NCBI GenBank assembly: GCA_934437985.1
Contig: CAKSBI010000025.1
Span: forward strand, 1 to 35,163
Source: an uncultured Lachnospiraceae bacterium
GTDB lineage: Bacteria > Bacillota > Clostridia > Lachnospirales > Lachnospiraceae
Direction of reading: 5' to 3'
DNA: 35,163 nucleotides
Part shown: one piece after another, positions 16,157 to 25,277 of the stretch
Position numbering within the stretch: the stretch's first letter is position 1
How the letters are laid out: every line of letters begins with the position of its first letter
Notes under the pieces: generated by a model
What the model saw: the letters and a program-made list of their open reading frames with translations, nothing else
The model's database searches: none
What the model was told of the DNA's origin: nothing
Made by a program: the position numbers and the translations under genes

Positions 16157-17362
16157 TTATTTATCATTAGCTGCTGCAATACCAGGAAGCTCTTTTCCCT
16201 CTAAGAATTCAAGAGAAGCTCCGCCACCTGTTGAAATATGGCTCATCTTATCGCCATATCCAAGCTGGTTAACAGCCGCAGCTGAATCTCCACCACCAAT
16301 AATTGTAGTAGCGTCTGCATCTGCCATTGCTTTAGCAACTGCAAGAGTTCCCTTGGCAAGTATAGGATTCTCGAATACACCCATTGGTCCATTCCATACA
16401 ACTGTCTTAGCATTCTTAACTGCATCTGCAAAAAGCTCTGCTGTCTTAGGTCCAATGTCAAGACCTTCCATATCAGCCGGAATATGCTCTGAATCTACAA
16501 CAGATACTTCAATCTCAGCATCGATCGGATTAGGGAAATCTGCAGCTACTGTGGTATCGATTGGAAGAAGCAGCTTCTTGCCGGCCTTCTCTGCTTTAGC
16601 CATCATTTCCTTACAATACTCAATCTTCTCATCATCAACAAGCGACTTTCCAATCTCATATCCCTTAGCCTTAAGGAATGTATATGCCATACCACCACCA
16701 ATGATAAGTGTATCACATTTATCAATAAGGTTGTTGATAACATTAAGCTTGTCCGCTACCTTAGCTCCACCAAGAATAGCTACAAAAGGTCTTACAGGGT
16801 TATTAACTGCATTGCCAAGGAATTCAATCTCTTTCTGGTTAAGATATCCGACAACTGCAGTGTCAACAAGCTCAGCTACACCTACATTAGAGCAGTGGGC
16901 TCTGTGGGCTGTACCAAATGCATCATTAACGAATACATCACAAAGTGAAGCAAGCTCCTTAGAGAAAGCTTCCCCATTCTTAGTCTCCTCAGCACGGTAA
17001 CGTGTATTCTCAAGAAGAATAACCTCACCATCCTTCATAGCCTCTACAGCAGCTTTAGCGTTTGGTCCAACTACCTCAGGATCTGCTGCAAACTTAACCT
17101 CCTGTCCAAGAAGCTCTGTAAGTCTCTTAGCTACAGGTGCAAGTGAAAGCTCCGGCTTTGGCTCTCCCTTTGGCTTACCAAGATGTGAGCAGAGAATAAC
17201 CTTTCCACCATCAGCAATAAGCTTCTTAATTGTAGGAAGTGCAGCTGTAAGACGGTTCTCATCAGTAATCTTTCCATCCTTTAAAGGTACATTAAAGTCA
17301 CAACGGACAAGTACCTTCTTACCCTTTACATTAATGTCATCAACGCTCTTTTTGTTCAACAT
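16157..17362 (-). CDS. pgk: Phosphoglycerate kinase
   Basis: 401 aa, full length. Seen are [16 protein letters not shown] (substrate-binding Asp/Asn), [23 protein letters not shown], the nucleotide-binding stretch [12 protein letters not shown] and [18 protein letters not shown] near the end. It makes ATP from 1,3-bisphosphoglycerate. It lies 118 bp downstream of gap, with a hairpin between them (17402-17423), so it may be partly transcribed from the gap promoter. Confidence 0.97.
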   Translation of the reverse strand: MLNKKSVDDINVKGKKVLVRCDFNVPLKDGKITDENRLTAALPTIKKLIADGGKVILCSHLGKPKGEPKPELSLAPVAKRLTELLGQEVKFAADPEVVGPNAKAAVEAMKDGEVILLENTRYRAEETKNGEAFSKELASLCDVFVNDAFGTAHRAHCSNVGVAELVDTAVVGYLNQKEIEFLGNAVNNPVRPFVAILGGAKVADKLNVINNLIDKCDTLIIGGGMAYTFLKAKGYEIGKSLVDDEKIEYCKEMMAKAEKAGKKLLLPIDTTVAADFPNPIDAEIEVSVVDSEHIPADMEGLDIGPKTAELFADAVKNAKTVVWNGPMGVFENPILAKGTLAVAKAMADADATTIIGGGDSAAAVNQLGYGDKMSHISTGGGASLEFLEGKELPGIAAANDK

Positions 17363-17401
17363 TGTAATAATACTCCTTTCAGTATCATATAAATAAATAG
17401 A

Positions 17402-17423
17402 GCCCGGTCCTTTCAGACCGGAC
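17402..17423 (-). promoter_or_regulatory. Intercistronic hairpin between gap and pgk
   Basis: On the minus strand GTCCGGTC and GACCGGGC form an 8-bp stem with one G-U pair and a 6-base loop, followed by TCTATTTATTTA. The T-tract is too broken for an efficient terminator. Partial termination or mRNA stabilisation, tuning high gap over pgk expression, is the likely role (inferred). Confidence 0.5.
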
Positions 17424-17480
17424 CCTGAAGGTCTTATAGTTATATAAGTTACAGATACAACCTGTATATCTGTATGATAA

Positions 17481-18497
17481 TTAGTTCAATTCAGCAAAGT
17501 ACTTAATTGTTCTAACCATCTGGCTTGTGTATGAATTCTCATTGTCATACCATGAAACTACCTGAACAAGGTTGTCTTCTCCAACCATTGTCTGTGTAGC
17601 ATCGAAGAGTGAACCAAATCTCATACCAACGATATCTGATGATACGATCTCTTCCTCATTGTAACCATATGACTCGTTAGCTGCTGCCTTCATAGCTGCA
17701 TTGATCTCTTCCTTAGTTACTGACTTCTCTACTGTAGCAACAAGAATTGTTGTTGATCCTGTAGGAGTTGGAACACGCTGTGCTGATCCGATAAGCTTAC
17801 CATTAAGCTCTGGGATAACAAGTCCGATAGCCTTAGCAGCACCTGTTGAGTTAGGAACGATATTAACAGCACCTGCACGTGCTCTTCTCTTATCACCCTT
17901 TCTCTGTGGTCCGTCAAGGATCATCTGGTCACCTGTGTAAGCATGGATTGTTGACATAATACCTGACTTGATTCCTGCAAGGTCATTAAGAGCCTTAGCC
18001 ATAGGAGCAAGACAGTTAGTTGTACATGAAGCAGCTGAGATGATCTTGTCATCCGGTGTAAGTGTCTCATGGTTAACATTATAAACGATTGTAGGAAGAT
18101 CATTTCCAGCCGGAGCTGAAATAACAACCTTCTTAGCACCTGCATTAATATGAGCCTGAGCCTTAGCCTTTGATGTATAGAATCCTGAACACTCTAATAC
18201 AACATCTACATCAAGGTCTCCCCATGGGCAGTTATTAGCATCCGGCTCACTGTAAATCTTAAGAGTCTTACCTTTAACTGTGATTGTTCCAGCCTCATCA
18301 TCAGCTGTAACCTGGTCTTCTTCACCAATACCAACGTATCTTCCCTGTGATGAATCATACTTTAAAAGATGAGCAAGCATTGATGGCTTTGTTAAGTCGT
18401 TGATTGCTACTACATCATAACCCTCTGCCTCAAACATCTGTCTGAAAGCAAGACGTCCAATACGTCCAAATCCGTTGATTGCAACTTTTACTGACAT
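17481..18497 (-). CDS. gap: Glyceraldehyde-3-phosphate dehydrogenase, type I
   Basis: 338 aa. NAD-binding start [19 protein letters not shown], active-site Cys in [14 protein letters not shown], the conserved [13 protein letters not shown] loop, [20 protein letters not shown], and [16 protein letters not shown] at the end. Oxidises glyceraldehyde 3-phosphate with NAD+ to 1,3-bisphosphoglycerate. Strong AGGAGG ribosome binding site and its own promoter upstream. First gene of the glycolytic cluster. Confidence 0.97.
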   Translation of the reverse strand: MSVKVAINGFGRIGRLAFRQMFEAEGYDVVAINDLTKPSMLAHLLKYDSSQGRYVGIGEEDQVTADDEAGTITVKGKTLKIYSEPDANNCPWGDLDVDVVLECSGFYTSKAKAQAHINAGAKKVVISAPAGNDLPTIVYNVNHETLTPDDKIISAASCTTNCLAPMAKALNDLAGIKSGIMSTIHAYTGDQMILDGPQRKGDKRRARAGAVNIVPNSTGAAKAIGLVIPELNGKLIGSAQRVPTPTGSTTILVATVEKSVTKEEINAAMKAAANESYGYNEEEIVSSDIVGMRFGSLFDATQTMVGEDNLVQVVSWYDNENSYTSQMVRTIKYFAELN

Positions 18498-18572
18498 TTT
18501 AAATTCCTCCTAAAAAAGTAATTTACTAATCAGTTTGGGAGATTGATAAATTTTCCACAAACTTTGATTATC

Positions 18573-18601
18573 ATTGTACATAATAAAGCATAAAATTTCA
18601 A
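18573..18601 (-). promoter_or_regulatory. Promoter of gap
   Basis: On the minus strand TTGAAA (18596-18601), a 17-base spacer and TACAAT (18573-18578). About 70 bases of untranslated leader follow before AGGAGG and the gap ATG. Confidence 0.7.
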
Positions 18602-18699
18602 GGGGTAATTTTAAACTTTCTTAATATATTAAGCAAAATCTCCATAAATATAATTAAAATCCGTCTGGTTTACTGTCCGCAGGTTAAACCGGTATTACC

Positions 18700-20145
18700 T
18701 TAGCATCCCAGTAATTCATCATACAGCTGCCCATACTCCTTCGCAGACCTTCTCCAGGAGAAATCTGCGAGCATCCCCCTGTCTGCGATCTTATTCCACT
18801 CACGTTTTCTGTTATAAAATACATCCTTGGCATAATTAACTGTTGCAAGCATCTCATGTGCATTATAATTATGGAATGAAAAGCCTGTTCCGGTGGACTC
18901 ATATTCATTATAAGGTTCAACCGTATCCTTAAGCCCTCCTGTCTCCCTTACTATAGGTACCGTGCCATATCTGAGACTCATAAGCTGGCTCAGTCCACAC
19001 GGCTCAAACAGTGAAGGCATAAGAAATGAGTCACACGCCGCATATATCTTATGTGACCTTTCATTATTGTAGTAAATGCTTGATGATACCCTGTCATGAT
19101 ACTTCCATTCATAGTGCCTGAACATATTCTCATACTTAGCCTCTCCTGTACCAAGTATTACAAGCTGGACATCCTCTGCACATAGCTCTTCCATAACATA
19201 ATCAACAAGGTCAAAGCCCTTCTGGTCAGTAAGTCTTGATACCATACCGATCATAAACACCTTTTCATCCTCTTTGAGCCCAAGCTCCTTCTGAAGCATA
19301 CGCTTATTCTTCGGCTTGTCTTTACGGAAGGTCTTCCGGTCATAATTCTTATATATATACGGATCAGTTGCCGGATTATATTCATCATAGTCAATTCCGT
19401 TAACTATTCCCACGAGGGAATTGGCCCTTGCATTGATAAGTCCGTCAAGACCCTCCCCATAGAATGGATACCTGATCTCTTCAGCATAGGTCTTACTTAC
19501 GGTTGTTATCTTATCCGCATATACAAGCCCGCCCTTAAGGTAGTTGGCGCTTCCATAGGCCTCAAGCTTATCAGGCGTAAAATATGACTCATTAAGTCCT
19601 GTAATGTCCTTAACAGTATCAACATCCCATATACCCTGGAACTTAATATTATGAATTGTCATTACTGACTTAATGCCACGGAAGAATTCCCCCTGGCTGA
19701 ATGTATCCTTAAGATATACAGGAACAAGTCCGGTCTGCCAGTCATGGCAATGTATAATATCAGGCCTGAACCCGATAAGCGGCAGTGCCGACAATGCAGC
19801 CTTGCAGAAAAACGCAAACTTTTCAATATCTTCATATATATTGCCATATGGTTTGTCACCGGCAAAATAAAATTCATTGTCAATGAAATAAAATATAACT
19901 CCTTCATACTCCATCTCAAGTACGCCCACATACTGCTTTCTCCATGCAAGCTCAAGATAAAAATGTGTCTTATACTGCATCTGCTGCTTGTATTTTTCAG
20001 GTATGGCCATATATTTAGGTAAAACCACCCTGACGTCATAATTATCCTTATCAAACTGTCTTGGCAGCGTTCCCACAACATCTGCAAGCCCACCTGTCTT
20101 GATAAATGGAACTGCTTCAGAAGCAATATACAGAATATTCTTCAT
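18700..20145 (-). CDS. glgA: Glycogen (starch) synthase, ADP-glucose dependent, GT5 family
   Basis: 481 aa from ATG 20145, six bases after the AAGGTGG site; the ATG at 20151 would leave no spacing. Starts MKNILYIASEAVPFIKTGGL with ADVVGTLPRQF, the KxGGLADV ADP-glucose loop. The GT-B C-terminal half has IGMVSRLTDQKGFDLVDYV, VILGTGEAKYE and PSLFEPCGLSQLMSLRYGTV (conserved E-x7 motif region) with ETGGLKDTV. Elongates alpha-1,4-glucan storage polymer. It stands alone here, without glgC or glgD neighbours. Confidence 0.95.
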   Translation of the reverse strand: MKNILYIASEAVPFIKTGGLADVVGTLPRQFDKDNYDVRVVLPKYMAIPEKYKQQMQYKTHFYLELAWRKQYVGVLEMEYEGVIFYFIDNEFYFAGDKPYGNIYEDIEKFAFFCKAALSALPLIGFRPDIIHCHDWQTGLVPVYLKDTFSQGEFFRGIKSVMTIHNIKFQGIWDVDTVKDITGLNESYFTPDKLEAYGSANYLKGGLVYADKITTVSKTYAEEIRYPFYGEGLDGLINARANSLVGIVNGIDYDEYNPATDPYIYKNYDRKTFRKDKPKNKRMLQKELGLKEDEKVFMIGMVSRLTDQKGFDLVDYVMEELCAEDVQLVILGTGEAKYENMFRHYEWKYHDRVSSSIYYNNERSHKIYAACDSFLMPSLFEPCGLSQLMSLRYGTVPIVRETGGLKDTVEPYNEYESTGTGFSFHNYNAHEMLATVNYAKDVFYNRKREWNKIADRGMLADFSWRRSAKEYGQLYDELLGC

Positions 20146-20310
20146 ATACATCCACCTTCCATAAACTATGTAAAATAACTTTCATATAATTCAAAATTTC
20201 TGAAAACACATCAAAATATAAGGAAATTATACAACATTATCAACGCTTTTGGAAGATATTATTTCTATATTTTATTTTTTATTATTTTTTCATGGGCTTT
20301 TATATGTCCC

Positions 20311-21108
20311 CTATGCCCTGAGCTTATATTCAAGCCTGATCTTATCTGCAATAAGTGCAACAAATTCAGAATTAGTAGGCTTGCCCTTCCCATTATTAAC
20401 AGTATATCCGAAAAGCTCGTCTATCGTATCCATTTTCCCCCTGCTCCACGCTACTTCAATCGCATGTCTTATGGCACGTTCCACCCTGCTCGGTGTGGTC
20501 TTGTGCCGCTTTGCAATTGACGGATATAACAGTTTGGTTATTGAATTAAGCATCTCCCCATCATTTACAGACATCATGATAGCATCCCTCAGATACTGAT
20601 AACCCTTAATATGCGCCGGAACGCCTATCTCATGGATTATATTGGTTACATCAGATTCAAGATTATGCTCTCTTCTGTTAATATTATTTTCATGCATCGC
20701 AGATGCCATAGTTATATAACTGCCTTTAAAGCTTGACCGTAATTTTCTTATCCTTGATATAACTACCCGGTCATCAAACGGTTTTAATATATAATATGAA
20801 GCCCCAAGCTCAAATGCATTTTCAGTTACAATATCCTGCCCAATCGCAGATATAACAATAAATTCCGGATGTTTAAACGACTTATCGGACTTGCCGACAT
20901 ACTCCATGACACCCAGCCCATCTAACCCCGGCATAACAATATCAAGCAGAACCACATCCGGCTTACATTCCCCTATCTTCTTGCATGCATCATTTCCATC
21001 AGCCACTACAGCCACAACCTCCATATCCGGTTCTGCATTAATAATTTCCTCAAGATGCTTATTCATTCTCTCATTATCATCAGCAATCAACACACTAATC
21101 TTAGACAT
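20311..21108 (-). CDS. spo0A: Sporulation master regulator Spo0A
   Basis: 265 aa. Receiver domain at residues 1-125 with acidic pocket Asp10/Asp11, phosphoacceptor Asp56 in [14 protein letters not shown] and the Lys of YILKPFDDR. The C-terminal Spo0A_C effector from about 145 shows [40 protein letters not shown] and [11 protein letters not shown], the recognition helix that binds 0A boxes. This pairing is unique to Spo0A and indicates an endospore-lineage Clostridium-class genome. The usual neighbour spoIVB is not upstream. Preceded by AGGAGG. Confidence 0.96.
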   Translation of the reverse strand: MSKISVLIADDNERMNKHLEEIINAEPDMEVVAVVADGNDACKKIGECKPDVVLLDIVMPGLDGLGVMEYVGKSDKSFKHPEFIVISAIGQDIVTENAFELGASYYILKPFDDRVVISRIRKLRSSFKGSYITMASAMHENNINRREHNLESDVTNIIHEIGVPAHIKGYQYLRDAIMMSVNDGEMLNSITKLLYPSIAKRHKTTPSRVERAIRHAIEVAWSRGKMDTIDELFGYTVNNGKGKPTNSEFVALIADKIRLEYKLRA

Positions 21109-21145
21109 AATACTTTTCCTCCTGATTTTGAAATTTTACCTTCTC

Positions 21146-21162
21146 GGTAATTTATGGTAATT
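21146..21162 (-). repeat. GGTAATT direct repeat in the spo0A leader
   Basis: GGTAATT occurs at 21146-21152 and 21156-21162, exactly 10 bp apart, between the promoter and the ribosome binding site of spo0A. A one-turn spacing is compatible with a regulator contacting one DNA face. It does not match a 0A box. Confidence 0.3.
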
Positions 21163-21176
21163 ATTGTTACTTTTAC

Positions 21177-21205
21177 AATATAACCAATTATTGCCATTTT
21201 TTCAA
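21177..21205 (-). promoter_or_regulatory. Promoter of spo0A
   Basis: On the minus strand TTGAAA (21200-21205), a 17-base spacer and TATATT (21177-21182). This is sigma-A like. I see no clear sigma-H promoter or TGTCGAA-type 0A box. Confidence 0.6.
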
Positions 21206-21268
21206 GAGGTTTTTTCGCTTTTTTCAATTTTTTTCTATTATATCCTTATAAATATCAATTTTTATATG

Positions 21269-22138
21269 TCAGATTTCTGACGAACCTGTGGACTTTGCTA
21301 TAAAAAGGACCCCAAGTGTTCCCGGACCGCAGTGGGATGATATGACCCCGCCCGCTCTTGTAATATGGATCTCTTTAAAATAACCAAGCTCCTTAAGATA
21401 CGTATAAACTTCATTGACCACAGCTTCTTTACAGCCCGAGTGCGTGATAAATACTCTCTCCGGCTCTGCAGATAACAGCTCATTTTCAAGATCCTTAGCA
21501 TAATTAACTATAATATTGCTGTATCGCCCCCTGTACTTTTTACCGACGTCCATCCGTCCGTCCTCTACAACTATCATAGGGTGCAGCTTCAGTGCTGTAC
21601 CAAGAAGGGCGGCAACCCCGTTACATCTTCCGCCACGATATAGATATGTCATCGTATCAACAACAAAGCTTGACCTTACCCTTGGAATTATATCTGTGAC
21701 TGATTCATATATTTCAGGTGCACATATTCCTGCCTGTGCCATCTGCGCCGCCTTTAACACAAGAAGACCCACTCCTGTAGACAGATTCCTGGAATCAACA
21801 GTAAAAACCCTGTCTGCGGCCTCAAGCTCCTCTGCGGCAAGCTTCATATTATTAACGCTCGATGACATATCACCTGATATTCCAAAGCATACTACTCCGT
21901 CAGCTCCGCATAATGTCTCCTTAAGTATATCCATTGCCTCACCAATACCCGGAGCTGCCGTCTTAGGTGTTGTTTTATATCTGTCAGAGTATTCATATAT
22001 ATATTCCGGTGTAATATTCTTACCGTCAAGATAATCTTCTTCACCAAGAACAACATGAAGCGGAAGAATTGTAATGTCATATTTTTCAATCAGCTCCTGT
22101 GACAGGTCACATGTACTGTCAGCAATAATTCTAACCAT
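21269..22138 (-). CDS. DegV family fatty-acid-binding protein
   Basis: 289 aa from ATG 22138 with GGAGA upstream; a longer open frame to 22315 runs inside the ABC-F gene and is not the start. Begins MVRIIADSTCDLSQELIEKY, with the DegV signature STCDL and TSxPxxxxxxxx-like KTTPKTAAPGIGEAM, then VCFGISGDMSSSVNNM, VFTVDSRNLSTGVGLLVLKA and FITHSGCKE near the end. DegV/FakB proteins bind a fatty acid and can present it to the FakA kinase. No fakA is seen here. It lies 13 bp after the ABC-F stop, so it is co-transcribed. Confidence 0.9.
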   Translation of the reverse strand: MVRIIADSTCDLSQELIEKYDITILPLHVVLGEEDYLDGKNITPEYIYEYSDRYKTTPKTAAPGIGEAMDILKETLCGADGVVCFGISGDMSSSVNNMKLAAEELEAADRVFTVDSRNLSTGVGLLVLKAAQMAQAGICAPEIYESVTDIIPRVRSSFVVDTMTYLYRGGRCNGVAALLGTALKLHPMIVVEDGRMDVGKKYRGRYSNIIVNYAKDLENELLSAEPERVFITHSGCKEAVVNEVYTYLKELGYFKEIHITRAGGVISSHCGPGTLGVLFIAKSTGSSEI

Positions 22139-22151
22139 TTTATATCTCCTC

Positions 22152-23705
22152 TCACCTTTTTGTAGTCCATTCACTGCAATCCCATTTTTTATCAACAATA
22201 TCCATATAGAATTCCGGCTCATGGCATATAAGTAAAATACTGCCTTTATATGCCTGCAGCGCCCTCTTAAGTTCATCCTTTGCATCCTGGTCCAGATGAT
22301 TAGTCGGCTCGTCAAGCAGCAGGATATTCGTCTCTTTGTTAATAAGCTTACACAGCCTTACCTTTGCCTGCTCCCCACCACTCAATACCCTTACCTGGCT
22401 TTCAATATGCTTCGTTGTAAGTCCGCACCTTGCAAGTGCCGACCTCACCTCATACTGTGCCATAGAGGGATATTCCGACCACATCTCTTCAATACAGGTC
22501 GTGCGGTTATTATAATCACCCTCCTGCTCAAAATACCCGATATACAGATAGTCCCCAAGTACAGCCTTGCCACCAAGTGCAGGAATTAATCCGAGAATAC
22601 TTTTTAAAAGTGTCGTCTTGCCAATACCATTAGCCCCGGTAAGCGCAATCTTCTCACCACGCTCCATGCGTATATTAAGCGGCTTTGAAAGCGGTTCATC
22701 ATATCCGATAACAAGGTCCTGCGTCTCAAATATCACCTTTCCCGGTGCCCTTGCCTCAAGGAAATTAAATTCAGGCTTTGGCCTCTCAGCCATTAATTCA
22801 ATCTTTTCCATCCTGTCCAGCTTCTTTTGCCTGGACATTGCCATATTACGCGTAGCAACCCTTGCCTTGTTACGTGCAACAAAGTCTTTCAGCTCACTTA
22901 TCTCCTGCTGCTGTCTGCGGTAAGCTGCCTCTAACTGCGCCTTCTTAACCTCATACACCTCCATGAACTTATCATAATCACCAACATAACGGTTAAGCTC
23001 CTGATTTTCCATATGATATATAAGATTAATTACACTGTTAAGAAATGGAATATCATGTGATATAAGAATAAATGCATTCTCATATTCCTGCAGATATCTC
23101 TTAAGCCATTCGATATGCTGCTCATCAAGATAATTCGTCGGCTCATCAAGAAGAAGAATATCAGGCTTTTCAAGTAACAGCTTTGCGAGAAGGACCTTCG
23201 TACGCTGTCCCCCGCTAAGCTCAGATACATCGCTGCCAAGCCCGGCCGCATCAATACCAAGTGCCTTTGAAACCTCTTCAACCTTTGAATCTATCAGGTA
23301 AAAATCGTGCACATCAAGCATCTCCTGTATCATTGCAAGCTCTTCCATGTATTTTTCCATTGCCGCCTCATCTGCATCACCCATATTATCGCATATTTCA
23401 TTCATCCTTGCTTCCATATCAAATAAATATGTAAATGCAGATTTCAGCACATCCCTGATCGTCATTCCTTTTTCAAGGGCTGCATGCTGGTCAAGGTATC
23501 CGACCCTTACATTTTTTGCCCATTCAATCCTGCCCTCATCCGGCTGCAGCTTTCCGGTAACAATATTCATAAATGTTGATTTGCCTTCTCCGTTAGCTCC
23601 AATAAGCCCGATATGTTCACCCTTTAACAGTCTGAATGATACATCATTAAATATAGCCCTGTCACCAAAGCCATGTGATAAATGTTCGACATTTAAAATA
23701 CTCAT
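22152..23705 (-). CDS. ABC-F family ATPase (translation-associated)
   Basis: 517 aa from ATG 23705, with GGGAGG just upstream; an upstream in-frame start at 23717 overlaps that site. Two ATP-binding domains and no membrane segments. First: GLIGANGEGKSTFMNIV, LSGGQRTKVLLAKLLLEKP, DILLLDEPTNYLDEQHIEWL. Linker of about 80 residues rich in Lys/Arg/Glu. Second: ALTGANGIGKTTLLKSI, LSGGEQAKVRLCKLINKE, ILLLDEPTNHLDQDAKDEL. Such proteins act on the ribosome in translation or antibiotic protection. This sequence alone does not show a resistance role. It forms an operon with degV. Confidence 0.92.
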   Translation of the reverse strand: MSILNVEHLSHGFGDRAIFNDVSFRLLKGEHIGLIGANGEGKSTFMNIVTGKLQPDEGRIEWAKNVRVGYLDQHAALEKGMTIRDVLKSAFTYLFDMEARMNEICDNMGDADEAAMEKYMEELAMIQEMLDVHDFYLIDSKVEEVSKALGIDAAGLGSDVSELSGGQRTKVLLAKLLLEKPDILLLDEPTNYLDEQHIEWLKRYLQEYENAFILISHDIPFLNSVINLIYHMENQELNRYVGDYDKFMEVYEVKKAQLEAAYRRQQQEISELKDFVARNKARVATRNMAMSRQKKLDRMEKIELMAERPKPEFNFLEARAPGKVIFETQDLVIGYDEPLSKPLNIRMERGEKIALTGANGIGKTTLLKSILGLIPALGGKAVLGDYLYIGYFEQEGDYNNRTTCIEEMWSEYPSMAQYEVRSALARCGLTTKHIESQVRVLSGGEQAKVRLCKLINKETNILLLDEPTNHLDQDAKDELKRALQAYKGSILLICHEPEFYMDIVDKKWDCSEWTTKR

Positions 23706-23736
23706 AATTCCTCCCATATATCTGTAGTCAAAGACA

Positions 23737-23760
23737 CCTCATGAAATTGCTTCCATGAGG
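23737..23760 (-). terminator. Hairpin after the CheX-receiver gene, probable terminator
   Basis: CCTCATG (23737-23743) and CATGAGG (23754-23760), a 7-bp stem with a 10-base loop. On the minus strand GTGTCTTTG follows, a weak T-run. It sits 22 bases after the stop at 23783. Confidence 0.45.
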
Positions 23761-23782
23761 CACATATTATCAAATATCCTGA

Positions 23783-25087
23783 TTAAGCAAAATAACTGTC
23801 TATTGCTTTAATAACTTCCTCACCCTGAAATGGCTTGACAACAAAATGCCCTGCACCAATCCTTATTGCCTCGATTACCCTCTTCTCCTGTCCGGCTGCG
23901 GTAATCATTACCGCATTCGCATCATGGTCAAAATCCTTAATCTGCCTTAACGCCTCAACCCCATCCATAACCGGCATTGTAATATCAAGGGTTATGATAT
24001 CCGGTATATACTTTTTGTACACTTCAATTGCTTCCATGCCATTAACAGCCTCACATACGACTGTATATCCCTCATTCTCAAGTATCTCACGGAGCACCTT
24101 TCTCGCAAGTGCAGAGTCATCAACAATGACTATCCTGCCCTTACTGTACTCACTGGCAATACTTCCCTGTGTTGTCCTGATATTAAGGGAAAGCGGTTCT
24201 TTGTCAAATGTAAGCTCACTGTCAACTGCAATATATATATTCAGCCTTGCGCCATGAATATATATAGGAACTACATATGCCCTGCCATGTACCGTCTGGT
24301 CTCCGTATGCACATGGCGGCTCCATATCCATTGTAATCCCCTCATATGACAGCCTGGTTGCAAACAGGCCACTTATGGTATTGATAAACTCACTAAGTGA
24401 ATCATATACCATACCGCTCATATCCCTGTAGTTATCCCTTGCGTACTCAGCAGCCGTGGCAAAAAAACACTCGTCCGTATCTGCCGCGGCAAGTCCGAGG
24501 TATATGGAATAATCACCAAATGTATGCTGCATTACCATTGCACTGCTTGTAAGCTCATCTACACGCTCTATATGTCCAATATAATAATCATCCGTTATAA
24601 ATCTGGTAATATTACGCAGCAGCAATGCAGTCAGATCTGTTACATGTGCCTTGGATGCAAATGCGAACAAATTAACGATCTGGTCAATATCTTCATGCTT
24701 AAGGGCATCCATATCAGCATCCGTAAACCCATTCTGTTCCTGGAAATCCCCAAGCATCCAGTCAAGCTCTGTTGACGAAATACATCCTTCATCGAACAGT
24801 ATCTGTATAAACTTCATAAACGGATTCCCCTGAAGGGACAAAAGATAATCTACCTGTTCCCCATCAAGATATCCCTTTTCAACAGCTATATCCCCGAACC
24901 TCTTATCGTAGGTTGCCTGCAGATGATTGATCTCATCAGCCTGCTTCTCTGTAAGATAGCCCTCCGCTACGGCAATCGTTCCAAGCTTAACCCTTTCTTT
25001 ACTTGTCTTTTTTAAAACTTCATTTAATTTATCAGATGATATTTTATTTTCATTAACAAGATATTCCCCAAATAACTGACTAAACAT
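23783..25087 (-). CDS. CheX-like phosphatase domain fused to a C-terminal receiver domain
   Basis: 434 aa from ATG 25087 (GGGAGG upstream); the open frame to 25150 has no ribosome binding site. Residues about 1-95 hold two copies of an FGEYLVNENKISSDKLNEVL / FGDIAVEKGYLDGEQVDYLL motif resembling the N-terminal module of type II secretion/pilus ATPases (MshEN-like). The middle (about 165-300) is CheX/CheC-like with the phosphatase signature DSLSEFINTISG (D-xxx-E-xx-N) and a Pro about 21 residues after the Asn. The C-terminus from about 315 is a CheY-like receiver: IVIVDDSALARKVL, phosphoacceptor Asp368 in PDIITLDITMPVMDG, and VKPFQGEEV. It could dephosphorylate its own or a partner receiver in chemotaxis or a c-di-GMP-type circuit. 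No chemotaxis genes are adjacent. Confidence 0.75.
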   Translation of the reverse strand: MFSQLFGEYLVNENKISSDKLNEVLKKTSKERVKLGTIAVAEGYLTEKQADEINHLQATYDKRFGDIAVEKGYLDGEQVDYLLSLQGNPFMKFIQILFDEGCISSTELDWMLGDFQEQNGFTDADMDALKHEDIDQIVNLFAFASKAHVTDLTALLLRNITRFITDDYYIGHIERVDELTSSAMVMQHTFGDYSIYLGLAAADTDECFFATAAEYARDNYRDMSGMVYDSLSEFINTISGLFATRLSYEGITMDMEPPCAYGDQTVHGRAYVVPIYIHGARLNIYIAVDSELTFDKEPLSLNIRTTQGSIASEYSKGRIVIVDDSALARKVLREILENEGYTVVCEAVNGMEAIEVYKKYIPDIITLDITMPVMDGVEALRQIKDFDHDANAVMITAAGQEKRVIEAIRIGAGHFVVKPFQGEEVIKAIDSYFA

Positions 25088-25277
25088 ATATACATTCCTC
25101 CCATAAATATTGCTTAGTTTTATTTTACATTTTATTGTTTTAAAGGTCAATCATTTCACATAATATTTAAAATATTCAAAAAAAATATGCAAAAAAGCTA
25201 CACAAAAACAGGTAAATGTATTATATTGTACTGCCGGAGGCACAATAATGATATACAGGAATGAAAGGGGTATTGGC

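Noticed and set aside
16353..17000. 215-codon frame opposite pgk
   Set aside because: Shadow of a conserved housekeeping gene; Ser-rich low-complexity translation with no motif.
20161..20300. Promoter of glgA
   Set aside because: A TATAAT box is present, but no -35 hexamer lies at 16-18 bases, so I do not annotate it.
22139..22315. 59-codon N-terminal extension of the DegV gene
   Set aside because: It runs inside the ABC-F coding sequence, and the MVRIIADSTCDLS start has its own ribosome binding site.
22152..23705. Antibiotic resistance ABC-F gene
   Set aside because: Domain order fits ABC-F, but many members are housekeeping translation factors. No leader attenuator or mobile context is seen here.
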